Assembly: GCF_023544445.1 (NCBI RefSeq)
Contig: NZ_JALPVJ010000004.1
Location: 124,001 to 188,000, forward strand
DNA length: 64,000 nucleotides
DNA from: Actinoplanes sp. M2I2
GTDB taxonomy: Bacteria > Actinomycetota > Actinomycetes > Mycobacteriales > Micromonosporaceae
Direction: 5' to 3'
The first letter of the stretch is position 1, and each line of letters opens with the position of its first letter. Shown piece by piece: positions 41,858 through 50,477 of this stretch. The notes beneath the pieces were generated by a model. The model did no database searches. It saw nothing but the letters and a program-made list of their open reading frames with translations, and was not told the DNA's origin. The translations under genes and the position numbers were made by a program.

Positions 41858-42099
41858 TCCACTCCAGGCCGCGACGAGCGGCTGCTCACCCCGATCGACC
41901 GACCCTGAGACGCGGCGTCCGCCCCGGCGGGCGCCGCTTCCGGTGCTGGTGGGGCGAGATTGCTCACCTGAGTGAACATGGAACGGTGGCCTCACGCAGA
42001 GCTAACCTTCGAAAGCGGAGCGCTGATCATGGCGGTTTTCCTCAACACCCGGGCGGCGCTGTCGATCAGTGGCCCAGAAGCAGAAAGGGGGCTGGCCAC
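41858..42099. other. intergenic region before the TPR-GGDEF gene
   Basis: About 240 bp with no gene seen; it should carry the promoter of the GGDEF gene. AAAGGGGG precedes its GTG. Confidence 0.4.
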
Positions 42100-43710
42100 G
42101 TGGATCCGGACCGGGAAGTGCTCGACGCTGAGCGGCTGGACGCCGCCCTCCTCGAGTTGGAAGACGAGATCCACTGGGACGCCATCCCCATGCTCGAGCT
42201 GGCCGAACGCTACGAGCGTCAGGCCCGCCTGCTCGGTGATGACATGCTCGTCGCCCGGGCCCAGCTCAGCCAGGCCAACATGCGCATGCGCTCCGGTGAC
42301 GTCGCCGAGGCCGCTCAGCGCATCTGGCAGATCCACCAGTGGGCGATCGACCACGACGCCCGGCGGCTCACCGCCCGTACCCATCTGATCTGGTCGGCCA
42401 TCCACCGCCACCTCGGCGACGCGGCCCAGAGTCTCGAGCACGCCCTGCTCAGCGTCGAGTTGCTCGACGACACGGCCACCGCGCACATGCAGATCTGGCA
42501 CCGGGCCAAGCTGGCCGACGCGCTGGCCTTCGCCGGCTCGTTCGAGACCGCCCGCGAGCGTTTCGACCAGGCCGAGCGGCTGACGACCGACCTCGACCGG
42601 CCCTTTCTCCGGCTGTACGTGCTCAACAACTACGCCTACTCGGAGCACGCCGCCGGCAACTACGAGCATGCCGAGCAGGTCGCGCAGCGGCTGCGCGCGC
42701 TGGCCGACACGCACAGCTTCGAGCTCGACGCCACCGTGCTCGACACGATCGGCGCCATCGAGCTGGGCAACGGCCGCTACGCCGAGGCCGAGCAGACCAT
42801 GCTGCAGTGCATCGAGAAATACAGCCTCATCCGGCGCGACGACGCCGACGCGATGCCCGAGTACCTGCTCAACCTGGCCCGGGCCCAGCGCGGCCTCGGC
42901 GCGTACGAACGAGCGCAGCGCAGCCTCGACGAGTCCCGCCGGCTCTGCGCCGACCGCGAGCTGGGCCACTTCATGGTCCAGGTGTACCAGGAGCAGGCCG
43001 AGCTGCACGCCGCCCGCGGCGAGTTCGCCGAGGCGTACGAGGCGCACAAGGCGTTCTTCGCGGCCTACATCGCCCTCCGCTCCCGCCAGCGCGAGGCTCA
43101 GGCCCGCACCCGGCAGGCGATGTTCGAGACGGCCGAGGCCCGCCAGGAGGCCGAACGCTTCCGCGAGCAGGCCCGCCGCGACCCGCTGACCGGGCTGCGC
43201 AACCGTCGCTTCATCGACGAGCAGCTGCCCCGCCTGATCGGCACCGACCCCGACCTGACCGTCGCCCTGGTCGACCTCGACCACTTCAAGCGGATCAACG
43301 ACCAGCTCTCCCACGACGTCGGCGACCAGGTTCTGGTCCAGGTGGCGAAACTGCTCGAGGCCGAGCTCGCGGCCGTCTCGCCCGACGGGTTCGTCGCCCG
43401 GATGGGTGGCGAGGAGTTCCTCATGGTGCTGCCCGGCTGCCCGACGCCCCGCGCCGGCCGTGAGCTCGACCGCATCCGCCGCGCCGTCGGCGCCCACAAC
43501 TGGGCCGGCATCACGCACGGCCTACCGGTCACGATCAGCATCGGCGTCGCCTGTGTGAGCGAATCGGAGAAACTGACCCAGCCCGGCCTGCTGTCCACAG
43601 CCGACCGCAACCTGTACGCCGCCAAGCACGGCGGACGCGACCGGGTGGTCTGCGGCATCCCCAGCCCCGACCGCGCCCGCCCCTACCGTGATCGCGCCTC
43701 AGCGGCGTGA
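42100..43710 (+). CDS. TPR-repeat diguanylate cyclase (GGDEF)
   Basis: A 536-residue cytosolic protein. Residues 1-340 are helical TPR-like repeats (AEAAQRIWQIHQWAI, YEHAEQVAQRLRALAD, YAEAEQTMLQCIEKY). A GGDEF domain follows with RDPLTGLRNRRFIDE, DLDHFKRIND and the active MGGEEF loop. No RxxD inhibitory site precedes GGEEF (SPDGFVAR). It would make c-di-GMP, which controls development in filamentous actinobacteria. GTG 42100 with AAAGGGGG upstream. Confidence 0.88.
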   Translation: MDPDREVLDAERLDAALLELEDEIHWDAIPMLELAERYERQARLLGDDMLVARAQLSQANMRMRSGDVAEAAQRIWQIHQWAIDHDARRLTARTHLIWSAIHRHLGDAAQSLEHALLSVELLDDTATAHMQIWHRAKLADALAFAGSFETARERFDQAERLTTDLDRPFLRLYVLNNYAYSEHAAGNYEHAEQVAQRLRALADTHSFELDATVLDTIGAIELGNGRYAEAEQTMLQCIEKYSLIRRDDADAMPEYLLNLARAQRGLGAYERAQRSLDESRRLCADRELGHFMVQVYQEQAELHAARGEFAEAYEAHKAFFAAYIALRSRQREAQARTRQAMFETAEARQEAERFREQARRDPLTGLRNRRFIDEQLPRLIGTDPDLTVALVDLDHFKRINDQLSHDVGDQVLVQVAKLLEAELAAVSPDGFVARMGGEEFLMVLPGCPTPRAGRELDRIRRAVGAHNWAGITHGLPVTISIGVACVSESEKLTQPGLLSTADRNLYAAKHGGRDRVVCGIPSPDRARPYRDRASAA

Positions 43711-43820
43711 CCAGCGCATCTGAATATCAACGTCCGAATTTTACGGTGATCGTTCTCGCCCGCTACTCTTTACCGCACTGACGAAGGTCGGCCCGGTGCG
43801 GGTCGGACGAGGAGGCGGAC

Positions 43821-44633
43821 GTGGATCCCTCGGTGCCGGAGGTCGCGCCCGCGGGCGTGAACATCAACGTGCCGCACTCGGCTCGCATCTACGACTACTG
43901 GCTCGGCGGCAAGGACAACTTCGCAGTCGACCGCGCGGTCGGCGAAGCCATGATCAAGGCGATCCCCGGCATGCGCTACATGGCCGCCGAAAACCGCAAG
44001 TTCGTCCACCGTGTCGCCCGCGACCTGGTCGCCGAGGAGGGCATCCGCCAGTTCCTCGACGTCGGCACGGGCATCCCGACCCGGCCCAACCTGCACGAGA
44101 TCGCCCAGCGGATCGCCCCGGAGTCCCGGGTGGTCTATGTGGACAACGACCCGATCGTGCTGGTCCACGCGCGAGCCCTCATGATCAGCACAGAGCAGGG
44201 CCGCAGCGAGTACATCTCGGCCGACCTGCGCGCCCCCGAGTCGATCCTCACCGACAAGGTCCTGGGCGACACCCTGGATCTCGACAAGCCGGTCGGCCTC
44301 ACGCTGATCGCCGTCCTGATGCTGATCGCCGACGAGGACGACCCTTGGTCCACCGTCGACGCTCTCCGCGACGCGATGCCCTCCGGCAGCCTCCTGGCCA
44401 TCACGCACCCGACGGCCGACTTCGCCCCCGACCAGGTGAACGAGGCAGTCGCCGCGGCCACCGGCGCCGGCATGACCCTGGTGGCCCGGCCCGAGGCCGA
44501 CGTACGGCGCTTCTTCGGCGACTGGGAGCTGCTCGACCCCGGCCTGGTGCCGGTGTCGAACTGGCGCCCCGACGAGCAGGTCGACAACCCCCAGGCCGCC
44601 TACTACTGGGCCGGCGTCGCCCGCAAGCCCTGA
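43821..44633 (+). CDS. SAM-dependent methyltransferase, DUF574 family
   Basis: A 270-residue protein with the family start NVPHSARIYDYWLGGKDNF, FLDVGTGIPTRPNLHE (SAM loop) and YVDNDPIVLVHARALM, plus the terminal YYWAGVARK. Substrate unknown. Such genes are numerous in Actinoplanes and Streptomyces. GTG 43821. Confidence 0.93.
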   Translation: MDPSVPEVAPAGVNINVPHSARIYDYWLGGKDNFAVDRAVGEAMIKAIPGMRYMAAENRKFVHRVARDLVAEEGIRQFLDVGTGIPTRPNLHEIAQRIAPESRVVYVDNDPIVLVHARALMISTEQGRSEYISADLRAPESILTDKVLGDTLDLDKPVGLTLIAVLMLIADEDDPWSTVDALRDAMPSGSLLAITHPTADFAPDQVNEAVAAATGAGMTLVARPEADVRRFFGDWELLDPGLVPVSNWRPDEQVDNPQAAYYWAGVARKP

Positions 44634-44682
44634 CCCTTCGCCGCAAGCCTGACCCTTATCGGGCACATGCCCAGTTTCCCTG

Positions 44683-44925
44683 CCGCGCGGACGACACCGC
44701 GGCCCACTCCGCCTCGCGGACGACACCGCGGCCCACTCCGCCTCGCAGACGACACCGCGGCCCACCCCGCCTCGCAGACGACACCACGGCCCACCCCGCC
44801 TCGCAGACGGCGTCACGGTCTCGATCGCCTCGCAGACGGGCGCCGCGGCCCACCCCGCCTCTCAGACGGGCGCCGCGGCCCACCCCGCCTCGTACGGGCG
44901 CCACGGTCTCGATTGCCTCGCCGAA
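44683..44925. repeat. 29-bp tandem repeat tract
   Basis: About eight units of GACACCGCGGCCCACCCCGC-type sequence with phase marks ACG(A/G) at 44691, 44720, 44749, 44778, 44807, 44836, 44866 and 44894 (28-30 bp steps). It is non-coding downstream of the methyltransferase; frames through it are repeat artefacts. Confidence 0.85.
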
Positions 44926-45077
44926 GACACCTCGACGCGCCATGCAGAGCGATGGCTTGCCTGGTTGCGAGCGCCGCACCATCGACGACGGTGCCGGAAG
45001 TCAACCGGCCGGGCCGCCCGGCACGGGGGAACCGGACGACCCGGCCGGAGCCGGGGAAAGTTTTCATCAACTGAGGT
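44926..45077. other. intergenic
   Basis: Nothing supportable seen between the repeat tract and the small minus-strand gene. Confidence 0.3.
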
Positions 45078-45296
45078 TTAGAAAACTCCAGCGTTGGGCA
45101 CTTCTGCTATACGAAGAAGACCGTGGAGCCGGTGGTCGGCGCTCACGTTGAGGCAACGCGGTGTGACCATGCGCCCGCTAGCCGTCGCGATGAGCGTTCC
45201 GCGACCGCGATATTGACTTTCACCCACAGTGATCACTGCTGACGCCGCGTCAACAAAGAGGCGAGAAGCCCGGTAGACATCACCGTGATCAATCAC
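45078..45296 (-). CDS. small hypothetical protein, second of a coupled pair
   Basis: A 72-residue mixed alpha/beta composition (VYRASRLFVDAASAVITVGE, RMVTPRCLNVSADHRLHG). Its GTG at 45296 sits across the stop of the upstream gene (GTGATTGA), suggesting coupling. No domain recognised. Confidence 0.5.
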   Translation of the reverse strand: MIDHGDVYRASRLFVDAASAVITVGESQYRGRGTLIATASGRMVTPRCLNVSADHRLHGLLRIAEVPNAGVF

Positions 45297-45528
45297 GGGC
45301 ACCGGAGTCTCCCTCCTCATCGGCCGGCCGCGGGTTGCCGGGCCGGGACAGCACATGCCTCACGCCCCCGAAACGGTGCGATACCACCGCCGCTCGTGCC
45401 GTCGCGGCACTCACGTCGTCTGTTATCGACTCATCCCGGTAGAGCGGCGCCGGGTTGCCCCGGCGCTGGTCCGACGAGTCGGCATCGCCCTGGTCGAAGT
45501 GATCGGGACCGATATTGGGAACGGCCAT
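45289..45528 (-). CDS. small hypothetical protein, first of a coupled pair
   Basis: A 79-residue hydrophilic protein (MAVPNIGPDHFDQGDADSSD...). GAGAGGTAACGAG precedes ATG 45528. Mostly disordered, no motif recognised. It lies divergent from the palindrome and DUF397 gene. Confidence 0.5.
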   Translation of the reverse strand: MAVPNIGPDHFDQGDADSSDQRRGNPAPLYRDESITDDVSAATARAAVVSHRFGGVRHVLSRPGNPRPADEEGDSGARD

Positions 45529-45688
45529 CTCGTTACCTCTCGCTAGGACGCCCCCGCCAAGGAGCCTTCGCCGAGACCGCCGACGCCGTTTCCGCGACCG
45601 ACCCGTCACTCAAAGATGTCACCCTAAGTGACACCCGCAAGATGTGTACGTGCGTTATCATGCTCACAATCACGTGAGTACGCAAGGC

Positions 45689-45706
45689 CAAATGCACGTG
45701 CATTTG
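45689..45706. promoter_or_regulatory. 18-bp palindrome upstream of DUF397 gene
   Basis: CAAATGCACGTGCATTTG is a perfect palindrome. The core ATGCACGTGCAT recurs at 47491-47502 upstream of the XRE gene. Probable operator. Confidence 0.6.
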
Positions 45707-45792
45707 CACAAGGTGTGAGGCAATGATTGCTCACGAGAGAGCAACTGACTCCGGACGATCCTCGCCCGGAGGAGAAACTAGGGAGCTTCAAC

Positions 45793-46029
45793 ATGACGTA
45801 CGCGGTCAACGGCATCCCCGCCGGCCAGTTGGAAGGTGTCACCTGGCAGAAGAGCCGGCGCAGCAACCCCAGCGGCAACTGCGTCGAGTGCGCCGTCCTC
45901 CCCAACGGCGAGGTGGCCATGCGCAACTCCCGCGACCCCGAGGGTCCGGCTCTCATCTACACCCCGGCCGAGATCGAGGCTTTCCTCGGCGGCGTTCGCG
46001 ACGGCGACTTCGACAACCTGCTCGCCTGA
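45793..46029 (+). CDS. DUF397 protein
   Basis: A 78-residue protein with WQKSRRSNPSGNCVECAVLP, MRNSRDPEGPALIYTPAE and FLGGVRDGDFD, the DUF397 hallmark. These proteins pair with XRE-DUF5753 regulators, as a BldB/WhiJ-like partner in Streptomyces. GGGAG precedes ATG 45793. Convergent with the XRE gene at 46479. Confidence 0.92.
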   Translation: MTYAVNGIPAGQLEGVTWQKSRRSNPSGNCVECAVLPNGEVAMRNSRDPEGPALIYTPAEIEAFLGGVRDGDFDNLLA

Positions 46030-46478
46030 GCCGACGTACCCGAAAGCCTGAATCTCTTTCCGGCCGAGATCGAGTCGGATGACAGCCAGAAACCCCGAAC
46101 CGGCGCGGGATGAGCCGGCTCGACGGGGACAGCGCCGGCCGATGGCCGGCCGTCTCGAGTGCGACGTGCCCATCTCCACGTCCCGCTCGGAGCAGATCAA
46201 CCGCCGGACGGATCGCCACGGCCCGCACTCGGGCGGTGAGACCGGACCGGCAGCACCGAAGCAGTGGCCGGGCAACGCGCCGATGAGCGAGCGCCCGGAG
46301 AAGAGATGGTCCTGCCTAGCGGTTCAAGCCAGGCAGGACCCGAGACGGTGAAAGGTCTCGTCCACGGACGTCGGCAGCGGGCGTGGACGAGCCCACCGAT
46401 GCTCGCCCTTCGCAGACGCTCAGGCGAATTCGCAGAGCCTACCGCGCGTCGGGGCGCGGCTCCAGACAGTCGTGAAGA
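46030..46478. other. intergenic between convergent DUF397 and XRE genes
   Basis: About 450 bp. Two hairpins (GTCCTGCCT/AGGCAGGAC at 46309-46339 and CTCGTCCACG/CGTGGACGAG at 46357-46391) could terminate both genes. No credible gene. Confidence 0.5.
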
Positions 46479-47372
46479 TCAGGCCGGACGGCCGACCTCG
46501 TGAAGCAGCTTGCCGAGGATCTCGGGCGTGTGGCCGGGCGGCTCGGCGTCGATGCAGACCCGCTCCATCGCCATCGCGTACTGGTCGACGTCCTCACGCT
46601 TGTCGAGGTAGATGGCGCTGGTGAGCTGCTCGACGTAGACGACGTCGGGGAGCTCGGGCTCGGGGAAACGCAAAATCGCGAACGGACCGCCCGCGGCGGC
46701 GTGACCACCGGCGTGAAAAGGGATGATCTGCAGCCGTACGTTGGGCTTCTTGGCCGCCTCGATCAGAAACTCGATCTGCGCCTTCATGACCTCGACGCCG
46801 CCGATGGGCCGGCGCAGGACCGCCTCGTCGATGACCGCCCACAGCTGCGGGCCCTCGGGACGGTCCAGAATCGCCTGCCGCTGACGGCGCAGCTCGACCC
46901 GCTTGTTCATCTCTTCCGGGGTGACACCGGCGTGGCCCAGCATGATGACCGCGCGGGCGTAGTCGGGAGTCTGCAGCAGACCCGGGACGAACTGGATCTC
47001 GTACGTACGGATCAGCGTCGCGGCGGCCTCGAGCCCCAGGTACGACTGGAACCAGCCGGGCATCACGTCGCTGAACTGTTGCCACCAGCCCGGGTTGTTG
47101 GCCTGACGAGCCAGGACGAGCAGCGCCTCACGCTCGTTGGGCTCGTTCACGCCGTACAGGGTCAGCAGGTCGCTGACGTCGCGCTCCTTGAAGCTGACCC
47201 GCCCCAGCTCCATGCGACTGATCTTGGATCCCGAAGCTCGGATCTCCCACCCGGCGTCCTCACGAGTGATGCCCTTGGCCTCGCGCAGGCGGCGGAGTTG
47301 AGCCCCGAGCAGGATGCGCAGGACGGTAGGGCCGCCGGTCGGCGCCTCCTCCTGCTGCGTACCCGCGCTCAC
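46479..47372 (-). CDS. XRE-family regulator with DUF5753 domain
   Basis: A 297-residue protein: N-terminal HTH (LRRLREAKGITREDAGWEIR, ISRMELGR), then DUF5753 (YEIQFVPGLLQTPDYARAVI, QAILDRPEGPQLWAVIDEAV, AGGHAAAGGPFAILRFPEPE, VVYVEQLT). The usual partner of the DUF397 protein; both upstream regions hold the same palindrome core. GTG start 47372. Confidence 0.94.
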   Translation of the reverse strand: MSAGTQQEEAPTGGPTVLRILLGAQLRRLREAKGITREDAGWEIRASGSKISRMELGRVSFKERDVSDLLTLYGVNEPNEREALLVLARQANNPGWWQQFSDVMPGWFQSYLGLEAAATLIRTYEIQFVPGLLQTPDYARAVIMLGHAGVTPEEMNKRVELRRQRQAILDRPEGPQLWAVIDEAVLRRPIGGVEVMKAQIEFLIEAAKKPNVRLQIIPFHAGGHAAAGGPFAILRFPEPELPDVVYVEQLTSAIYLDKREDVDQYAMAMERVCIDAEPPGHTPEILGKLLHEVGRPA

Positions 47373-47487
47373 CTGACTCCTCGTCGTCGCTGTGTGGGGG
47401 CTGCCCGGACGCAGTCCCTCAGCATCCTAAAGGGGAGATCGTCCACAACGAAACAGCACAAGCCCACGCCCGAGCGTTCGCCCAATG

Positions 47488-47505
47488 CGGATGCACGTGC
47501 ATCCG
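47488..47505. promoter_or_regulatory. 18-bp palindrome upstream of XRE gene
   Basis: CGGATGCACGTGCATCCG, with core ATGCACGTGCAT as at 45692. Flanked by GCGTTCGC (about 47474) and GCGAACGC (about 47511), forming a wider inverted repeat. It lies in the divergent gap between the XRE gene and the 47668 gene. Confidence 0.6.
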
Positions 47506-47667
47506 GCCTTGCGAACGCCTTGGTACGCGAGCATGATAGCTGACAGACACGCACCGTCTGCTGACACAGCGTGCTGAAAGTTCGGCTTCTCGGCCGACCC
47601 GGCCGGCCCGGTGGCGTTCCCCCGCCACCCGGACGCCCGAGTCCCGAGATCTTGGAGGGTCATCTCG

Positions 47668-47991
47668 ATGTCCACGGCACCGACGTCCGCCCCGACCACC
47701 GCCCCGCCCCAGCGTGACCCGGCGGACGTGGCACCCGCCGACAGCTACCACCCCTCCGACCGCGTCTGGGTCTACCGCGACGGCTGGCGCGCCGGCGTCA
47801 TCGAGGCAGCCTCCCCCCGCGCCGTCACCGTCACCTACCGCCCCGGCGCCCACCTCGGCACCGGAGTCGACACCTTCACGGCGCCGTACGTGACCGCCCG
47901 CGCCGGCGAAGACCCGGCCGTCGACCGGCGCCACGTCGGGCGCGGCTTCTACACTCCCTCTGGCCTGCCCGTACGGCACTCCGCGGCGTGA
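47668..47991 (+). CDS. hypothetical protein, SH3-like small domain
   Basis: A 107-residue protein. A Thr/Pro-rich start leads to a beta-rich region (DRVWVYRDGWRAGVIEAASP, AVTVTYRPGA) and an RRHVGRGFYTPSG tail. CTTGGAGGG precedes ATG 47668. Family not recognised. The shared control region with the XRE gene suggests regulation by it. Confidence 0.6.
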   Translation: MSTAPTSAPTTAPPQRDPADVAPADSYHPSDRVWVYRDGWRAGVIEAASPRAVTVTYRPGAHLGTGVDTFTAPYVTARAGEDPAVDRRHVGRGFYTPSGLPVRHSAA

Positions 47992-48069
47992 CCCGCGCGG
48001 TCGCGGCGCAGCCGTCACCGGCCTGCTGAGCCCGCTCGCCGCCGCAGCCCCCGGGTGGCACGTCCGCCG

Positions 48070-48220
48070 CACCAACAAGAGGTGCAACTCCTGCACACCA
48101 AGAAGGGGTGCAGCTCCTGCACCAAAGAGGCACCGCCCCTGAGCACCAAGCAAAGCGTGTCACTCCTCAGTACCAAGCAAGGCGTGCCGCTCCTGAGCAC
48201 CAAGCAAGGCGTGCCGCTGC
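48070..48220. repeat. 27-bp tandem repeat tract
   Basis: Three clean units of CTGAGCACCAAGCAAGGCGT-type sequence at 48139, 48166 and 48193 (27-bp period). They are preceded by more degenerate 21-26 bp relatives. Confidence 0.8.
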
Positions 48221-48860
48221 TGCGGCGACCGACTGACCTGTCTATCTGTGGCCGCGAGGCTGTGTCCCGCCTGAGCGCGACGGCCGTTCGCCCCGGGGAT
48301 GATCTCTTCTTGGTACGGCTGGCTTGCCCCGGTGGCCTGCAGTCCACAGCCACTCGACGACCAGCCCTACCTGTCTGCCACGTTCTCGGACGACCTTGCT
48401 GTTCGGTAGCCCGGCCCGGAAACGATCAACGTCCTAGCGGCCGCCGCCACACCTTTATCGCGTTCAGCCCATCGATGGCCGAACCACACCCTGCAGCGGG
48501 CGCAGCTTGAAAGTGACGAACGGCCAGGGTGAGCTCGGCCGGCGCTGAACGACGGTCAGAGCCAAGTGAGCTCCGAGCCCGTGCTGGCCCCGCCGCCGAC
48601 CACCTGCAGGAACATAGCCTCGGGCATTCCTGCGGGGCCGCCCCCCGCCTCGGGTTAAGCAGTCCAGTTTCCGGCCGCCGCCATGCGCGGGTCGAGACCA
48701 CGAACTCCACGTTTGTTTGGCCGTCGCGCACGAGCAGCGGCCACAGCAGACGGCCGGCGCCGCGAGATCGCCGCCTCACGTGCGAGCAGTCTTCCTGCTC
48801 CACGACCGCGCTTCGCAATCCACTGTCAGTACCCCACCGCCCGCGTCTGCCTACGTCCAA

Positions 48861-49011
48861 GGACTCGGCGCCCGCCCGAGGACTCGGCACCCGCCCGAAC
48901 ATTCGGCACCCGCCCGATGACTCGGCACCCGCCCGATGACTCGGCCCCGCCAGAGGGTTCGGCACCCGCCCGAGGGTTCGGCGCCCGTTCAAGGACTCGG
49001 CGTCGGCTCAA
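48861..49011. repeat. 19-bp tandem repeat tract
   Basis: Eight units of GGACTCGGCACCCGCCCGA starting at 48861, 48880, 48899, 48918, 48937, 48955, 48974 and 48993. Confidence 0.88.
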
Positions 49012-49769
49012 CGGGTTCTTGTCGGCCGGCACCTTGGCCGCGCGTCCGCCATCACATCGGCGTTCGAGCTCTTGCCTGCATAGTCCCGTCCTGCGCGTGC
49101 AGAGCCGGTTCGCACGCCACTGCCGCTGTCGTCCATTATTTTCCACCCGTGACTTTTGCGCCGCAGACATTTGGTACCGAAGATGCAATAACCAATACGC
49201 GTTACCGCTCTCACCAGGCTGAACGGAACAAGCCTCGGCCTTACGGGCAAGCCGGCGCCTCCAACAGCACCTTCGGCGCAGAGAGGAACGCGCTCGCTCC
49301 ACATTGATCGGCGCAACTGCACCAATCCGGTCCCTGCCGGAAACCGCGGTGGAATCGCCCGGAAGAGGCCGTCCGGCCGCATCGGCGCCGCCGCGTTTCT
49401 CAGCCACGCTTCGTATAGGTGTTGGAAATTCGTAGCGGTATCGAAAGGGGGATACCGATCTCGGCGATGTGACCGCATACCGGCGCATCATCGACCGGCT
49501 TCCACCAGTACGCGATCCAATGTCCGGACTGAGAAGTTCTGCAGCACATGAAATCGGCGGCTGTCCTTTGGGGACTTCGATGATCGTCCGCCGCAGACCA
49601 GGACTACGCCTCACCGCGAACGGGCCCTCACGGACGTCCCACAGAACTCGCCGATGTCCCACGGAAGGAGTACGGCTCCGAAGGCGCACGAACGGCACCG
49701 CGGCGAGATGCCCAGTCATCCCAACCGCGTAGGCAGATGGCCTTCGGGCACCGAACTGGCCAGCTCGAG

Positions 49770-49970
49770 CCACCCGACGTGGGTCGCTCCGGCCGTCCAC
49801 GGTTGGCAGCTGAGACCACCCGACGTGGGCAGCTCCGGCCACCCGAGGTGGGTAGCTTCGACCGTCGAAGTGGCCGCTGGAGCCACCTGCGGTGAGCAGC
49901 TTCGAGCACAAGACGTCGCCGTCCCGGCCATCCGACGTGGGCCGCCCGGGCCACAACAGTGGGCCGCCGA
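49770..49970. repeat. degenerate 23-bp tandem repeat tract
   Basis: Units like CCACCCGACGTGGGCAGCTC start at 49770, 49793, 49816 and 49839. More diverged copies run to about 49970. Confidence 0.75.
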
Positions 49971-50109
49971 TCTCGTACAGCGAAGCGTTCCCGGCCCTGA
50001 CTCCGGCCACCGGTGTGAGCGTCATCGCGTACAGCAATCAGCGGGTTACCTCTCCGCAACGCCGGGTATCAATCCGCCGTCGAGCGGCAGGCACTCGGAG
50101 GTGGTCATC

Positions 50110-50412
50110 GTGCTCGATCCTCAGGAGAAGGCAGAATTCGACGGCTTGGTGACGCTTTTGCGGGCGTCCGACCCGAAGTTCTGCCGCCGCGTGGACCGCA
50201 TGAGCAGGCCCCGCCCGTTGCTTTACACGACGGCCGCGTTGGCGCTCTGGATTCTCGCGCCGATATGCATCGTGTTCGGCGGTTGGACCGGCGCATTGTT
50301 CGCGGTCGTCCTCACCGGATACGCGTTCCGCCTGTACGCCAAGCGCAACGGCCACAAGCCCGAGCCGGCGTGGTGGGTGGCGACGCGAGGCCGCCCAGCC
50401 CATCCCGCTTAG
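50110..50412 (+). CDS. DUF3040-like small membrane protein
   Basis: A 100-residue protein with an amphipathic start (DPQEKAEFDGLVTLLRASDPKF) and two TM segments (YTTAALALWILAPICIVFG, WTGALFAVVLTGYAFRLY), the DUF3040 layout. GGAGG at 50096-50100 favours GTG 50110 over 50101. Confidence 0.75.
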   Translation: MLDPQEKAEFDGLVTLLRASDPKFCRRVDRMSRPRPLLYTTAALALWILAPICIVFGGWTGALFAVVLTGYAFRLYAKRNGHKPEPAWWVATRGRPAHPA

Positions 50413-50477
50413 CCGAGCCGCCCCGCCATCCCGCTCAGATCAGACCGCCTCGAACCGGCCGATCCCCGCGTATCACT

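Larger units (their letters stand above)
47992..50109. other. 2.1-kb gene-poor, repeat-rich interval
   Basis: No frame shows protein-like composition or a ribosome binding site. Open frames here are Arg/Ser/Pro-rich and pass through repeats. Three unrelated degenerate tandem tracts (48070-48220, 48861-49011, 49770-49970) occupy much of it. Confidence 0.6.

Noticed and set aside
43770..44816. Long minus-strand frame opposite the methyltransferase
   Set aside because: Shadow of the DUF574 gene on the other strand, typical of GC-rich codon bias.
46079..46351. 90-codon frame between DUF397 and XRE genes
   Set aside because: Low-quality composition and overlap with two hairpins that look like terminators.
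44683..49011. CRISPR array
   Set aside because: The repeats are contiguous without unique spacers, units diverge gradually, and no cas genes are present in the window.
48826..50037. Long minus-strand frame of about 400 codons
   Set aside because: It is built from two unrelated tandem repeat tracts and Arg/Ser-rich filler. No domain or start signal.
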